DNA of 8,690 nucleotides, from contig JAZGEP010000173.1 of assembly GCA_036478815.1 (NCBI GenBank), forward strand, positions 1 through 8,690. Direction: 5' to 3'. The notes beneath the pieces are model-generated. The model searched no databases. It was not told where the DNA came from and worked only from the letters and a program-made list of their open reading frames with translations. Shown here in pieces: positions 6,516 to 8,690 of the stretch (its first letter is position 1; each line of letters starts with the position of its first letter). The stretch comes from DRLZ01 sp036478815. GTDB taxonomy: Bacteria; Pseudomonadota; Gammaproteobacteria; Methylococcales; DRLZ01. The translations under genes were made by a program, and so were the position numbers.

Positions 6516-7967
6516 TTACGTATTATTTCTAAGTGCCTGTATTTCCCGGTAACTATTGCGATTGAATATCCAGGTTAACGGTACGTAAATCACTATACCC
6601 AAAAGTACTTGTGCGATTAGAATAATAACTACAGAAAGAGTGATTTCAGAAAGATAGTTTTTAAGCAAGGGATAGCTATAGACAACACCAGCAAACATAA
6701 TTCCGGATGCCAGCATAGGAACAAATAGTTCTCTAATCAGTTTAAAAGCACCAAAACCACAAAAAGGTCGGGAAATCAACGCAACCAGAAAAGTGCTGAT
6801 AGGTACTGTAATCAGCCATGATAAACACACTCCTTTTATGCCCCAGCGAGAACCAAGCACAAAACCGACGATCATGATGATTCCAGTGAGTATTGTTAAT
6901 AGTACACTCACTCCTGCACGACCAATTCCACGTAGTGTTGATGCATAAATATTGACAATCATGCGTAATGGCATAACCATACTGAGTACCGCAAGTGGAT
7001 AGGCAGCCTCTAACCATTTTTGACCTAACACTAGTTCAACAAAAACTGGAGCAACACTGGCTAAACCAAAAAATATGGGAAATGCAAAAAAACTGATCAG
7101 ACGAATTGCCTTCAACAAGTACGCAGTCACTTTTTCGCCATCGGTTTGAATGCTTGAAAATGCTGGAAAGGCAATTTCATTCAACAGGCCATTGATTTTT
7201 TGCATGGGCATTGAAGCCACATGCAAAGCTACCGAGTAAATCCCCAACGCACTGGTGCCTAAGAGTTTGCCGATAATAAAAGCATCGGCACGAGTAGCAA
7301 AATACCACGCCAGATGATCCATGGTCACCAAGCCACCAAAGGTGATGATTTGCTTGGCGCGTTTCAGCGAAAACCTTGGTAAGACATGAATGGGTGAAAT
7401 GATATTCAAACCAATTGCGCGAATCGCCCAGATGCTAACAAAGCCCCATACCATCGCCCAGACGCCATAACCCAGATAAGCCAAAGCTAATGTGATAGCG
7501 CCACCTCCAAGATTTGAAACTAGTTCAACAATTGACTTGTTTTTGAAATCCAGCTGACGTGACAGGTATGATTCTGGAATAACAATAAAAGCGTTGGTCA
7601 TAAAACCCAGTGCTGTTACCTGAAGAATTGGTGTTAGCTTGGGTTCTTCAAAATACATTGAAATAAAAGGTGCTAGCAAGACCAGAGTCATTGAAAAAAC
7701 TAGATTGGTGATTAACACAATGCCAAAACCGAGTTGGTAATCGTACTTTGTAATATCTTTCTTTTGTACTAATGCTGCGCCAATGCCAAGTTCATTTGTC
7801 CACATTAATAAGCCTACAAACACCATAGCAAGCGAAAACAGGCCGTAATCTTCAACCGTCAGCAATCTGACTACATACAGTGTCATTGCCCAGCTCAGAA
7901 ATTGGCTGAGCAATCTTAATGTTGCTGTCCAACGTAATGCATGTAGTACTTTACCTTTCAGTTCCAT
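6516..7967 (-). CDS. Wzx/PST-type polysaccharide flippase (MOP superfamily)
   Basis: The 483-residue inner-membrane protein is predicted to flip undecaprenyl-linked oligosaccharide units for surface glycan assembly. Hydrophobic segments run through the whole length, consistent with the 12-14 helices usual for the family. The N-terminal RLLTVEDYGLFSLA (34-47) and the mid-protein RADAFIIGKLLGTSALGIYS (226-245) are typical of the polysaccharide-synthesis/WzxC-like group. Length is normal and there is no frameshift. The ATG at 7965-7967 has only a weak upstream AGGA (12 nt away), so the start is plausible rather than firm. No glycosyltransferase or polymerase neighbour is visible, so the substrate cannot be assigned. 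Both flanks are palindromic elements, which could mean it was separated from a larger glycan cluster outside the window. Confidence 0.9.
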   Translation of the reverse strand: MELKGKVLHALRWTATLRLLSQFLSWAMTLYVVRLLTVEDYGLFSLAMVFVGLLMWTNELGIGAALVQKKDITKYDYQLGFGIVLITNLVFSMTLVLLAPFISMYFEEPKLTPILQVTALGFMTNAFIVIPESYLSRQLDFKNKSIVELVSNLGGGAITLALAYLGYGVWAMVWGFVSIWAIRAIGLNIISPIHVLPRFSLKRAKQIITFGGLVTMDHLAWYFATRADAFIIGKLLGTSALGIYSVALHVASMPMQKINGLLNEIAFPAFSSIQTDGEKVTAYLLKAIRLISFFAFPIFFGLASVAPVFVELVLGQKWLEAAYPLAVLSMVMPLRMIVNIYASTLRGIGRAGVSVLLTILTGIIMIVGFVLGSRWGIKGVCLSWLITVPISTFLVALISRPFCGFGAFKLIRELFVPMLASGIMFAGVVYSYPLLKNYLSEITLSVVIILIAQVLLGIVIYVPLTWIFNRNSYREIQALRNNT

Positions 7968-8064
7968 GACTTTGATTTATCCTGTTTGTCTTGAGCGTTC
8001 GAAAGAGATGACTCTACTATCGATGTTATTCAGTGATATTTTGATGTTATTTTCTAGCTCGCAT

Positions 8065-8209
8065 TCTCACCAGTCTGATGAGCCCTCGATCGTGCTTTAA
8101 ATCATCAAGAAATTTTATTCAGTCTGGAATATACACTGTAATCCCAGTTCTTCATAAAAATTTGTTGTGAACCCAAATGGCTAAGCGCTCATTCCTTCAA
8201 CTGGTGAGA
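8065..8209. repeat. 145-bp inverted-repeat element, family 3, copy 2
   Basis: Ends TCTCACCAGTCTGATGAG and CTTCAACTGGTGAGA form an imperfect terminal inverted repeat. The length is identical to the copy at 1167-1311, and the interior aligns along its length (TTCAG..., TACACTGTAAT, CATAAAAATTTGTTGTGAA) with scattered substitutions. The strong conservation of the ends fits a mobile, non-autonomous element rather than a tandem or chance repeat. It lies about 100 bp upstream of the flippase start, on the far side of any promoter close to that gene. Confidence 0.75.
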
Positions 8210-8260
8210 AATGTGGGCTAGAATCATCGAGCTTCATGGTGATATAGGTGTGAAGGACTA

Positions 8261-8417
8261 TAAGGAACGTGCATGAAATAAGTGTGTGACAGCTGGGTAG
8301 GGTTTTTGTTTGTCATCAAAGCGTTGAAATGAGTATAGCGGCGTATGTAACTATTTTTGTAACACTGAAGATGGATAAAAAGATAGGTCAATTGCCAATA
8401 TATCTGTCTGTTGTTTA
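8261..8417. mobile_element. ~157-bp palindromic element, family 1 copy c
   Basis: From TAAGGAACGTGCATG to GTTGTTTA this stretch aligns as a direct repeat with the start of the next copy (AGGAACGTGCATGaAATAA versus AGGAGCGTGCACGcAATAA, then TTTTTGTTTGTC.TCAA). In reverse it shares the family core TTTTATCCATCTTC.G.GTT..AGTTACATA with 8504-8660. The arms are much less symmetrical than in copies a and e, so it appears older. It abuts copy d head to tail, sharing the junction TTTAGGAGCG. Confidence 0.65.
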
Positions 8418-8690
8418 GGAGCGTGCACGCAATAACTTGGGTCAACTGACGTAGGATTTTTGTTTGTCTTCAAGGCGCAGCGAAGGGTGCATAGCGAGCT
8501 ATAAGTACTCGATCATAAATATTTTAACATTTTACTTGTCTTTTTTATCATCTTCGGCGTTGCATAAACAGTTACATAGCTCACTATGCGCCTGTTGATG
8601 CGTCTTGAATATGATAAAAAATCCTGCGTAAAATTGTTAAAATATTTATGATCGAGTACTTACAACCGTAGCAGCAACGCGGAAGATGGA
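8418..8690. mobile_element. Palindromic element, family 1 copy d, interrupted and cut by window end
   Basis: The left half (8418-8503, GGAGCGTGCACGCAATAACTT..GTCTTCAAGGCGCAGC..GCATAGCGAGC) and the right part (8663-8690, CAACCGTAGCAGCAACGCGG then AAGATGGA) together match copy c and the inverted family core. They are separated by the complete element at 8504-8660. The right terminus lies beyond the window. Confidence 0.65.
8504..8660. mobile_element. 157-bp near-perfect palindrome, family 1 copy e, nested in copy d
   Basis: The left arm AGTACTCGATCATAAATATT continues TTAACATTTTAC. The right arm is its reverse complement apart from one extra A. TA flanks both sides (8502-8503, 8661-8662), a possible 2-bp target duplication. 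The interior (TTGTCTTTTTTATCATCTTC.GCGTTGC..AAACAG..CATAGC / ..CTATGCGCCTGTT..GCGTCTTGAA.ATGATAAAAAA) is itself palindromic and carries the family 1 core. With almost no decay in its arms it is one of the youngest-looking copies. It has no coding capacity. Confidence 0.8.

Noticed and set aside
8211..8276. Short plus-strand frame MWARIIELHGDIGVKDYKERA with GGTGAG just before the ATG
   Set aside because: Only 21 codons. The start region probably belongs to the end of the 145-bp element and the stop lies in the next element. It could be a remnant of an interrupted gene, but the evidence is too thin.
8295..8302. GGGTAGGG, matching the E. coli KOPS consensus read by FtsK
   Set aside because: A single occurrence inside a mobile element and not conserved in the adjacent copy (CGTAGGA), so chance is the simplest explanation.
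8224..8445. 73-codon minus-strand open frame
   Set aside because: It lies mostly within family 1 copy c, has no ribosome binding site, and its Tyr/His/Thr-rich composition is not protein-like. It is a by-product of repeat sequence.
1599..8690. CRISPR array or tandem repeat array
   Set aside because: The repeats are dispersed, about 145-180 bp long and palindromic, with no short direct repeats separated by uniform spacers.

Overview
The window looks like a chromosomal segment from an A+T-rich gammaproteobacterium. The signs are a compact proteobacterial FtsK, a periplasmic lytic transglycosylase with a DUF4124 head, and a two-domain DUF523/DUF1722 protein. Genus cannot be fixed from sequence reading alone. 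The density of short palindromic insertions resembles repeat-rich genomes such as those of large sulfur bacteria, but that is only an impression.

Layout. Positions 1-144 hold the 3' end of an unidentified gene, followed after 4 nt by an exported lytic transglycosylase (149-760, +). Positions 761-2358 contain no intact gene. They hold a possible minus-strand coding remnant (884-1054), a 145-bp repeat (1167-1311) and a decayed patatin-like phospholipase (about 1408-2377, +) split by two unrelated palindromic elements. The patatin remnant overlaps the start of a DUF523-DUF1722 gene (2359-3420, +) that has lost two of the three cysteines expected to bind an Fe-S cluster. A palindromic element sits at its stop codon, between it and the convergent ftsK (3571-6090, -). 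Two more elements fill the ftsK upstream region (6163-6510). A Wzx/PST-type polysaccharide flippase gene (6516-7967, -) follows. The last 700 bases are almost entirely repeats: a second copy of the 145-bp element, two tandem copies of a ~157-bp palindrome family, and a third copy of that family inserted near the centre of the second.

The four intact genes do not form one pathway. FtsK moves chromosomes at division, the transglycosylase cuts peptidoglycan, the flippase moves lipid-linked glycans, and the DUF523-DUF1722 protein has no assigned job here. What unites the window is colonisation by at least four families of short, transposase-less, hairpin-forming elements (ten copies, roughly one sixth of the sequence). 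Two of them sit in the patatin gene with target duplications whose removal restores the local reading frame. No autonomous transposase, CRISPR array, tRNA or rRNA gene is visible.
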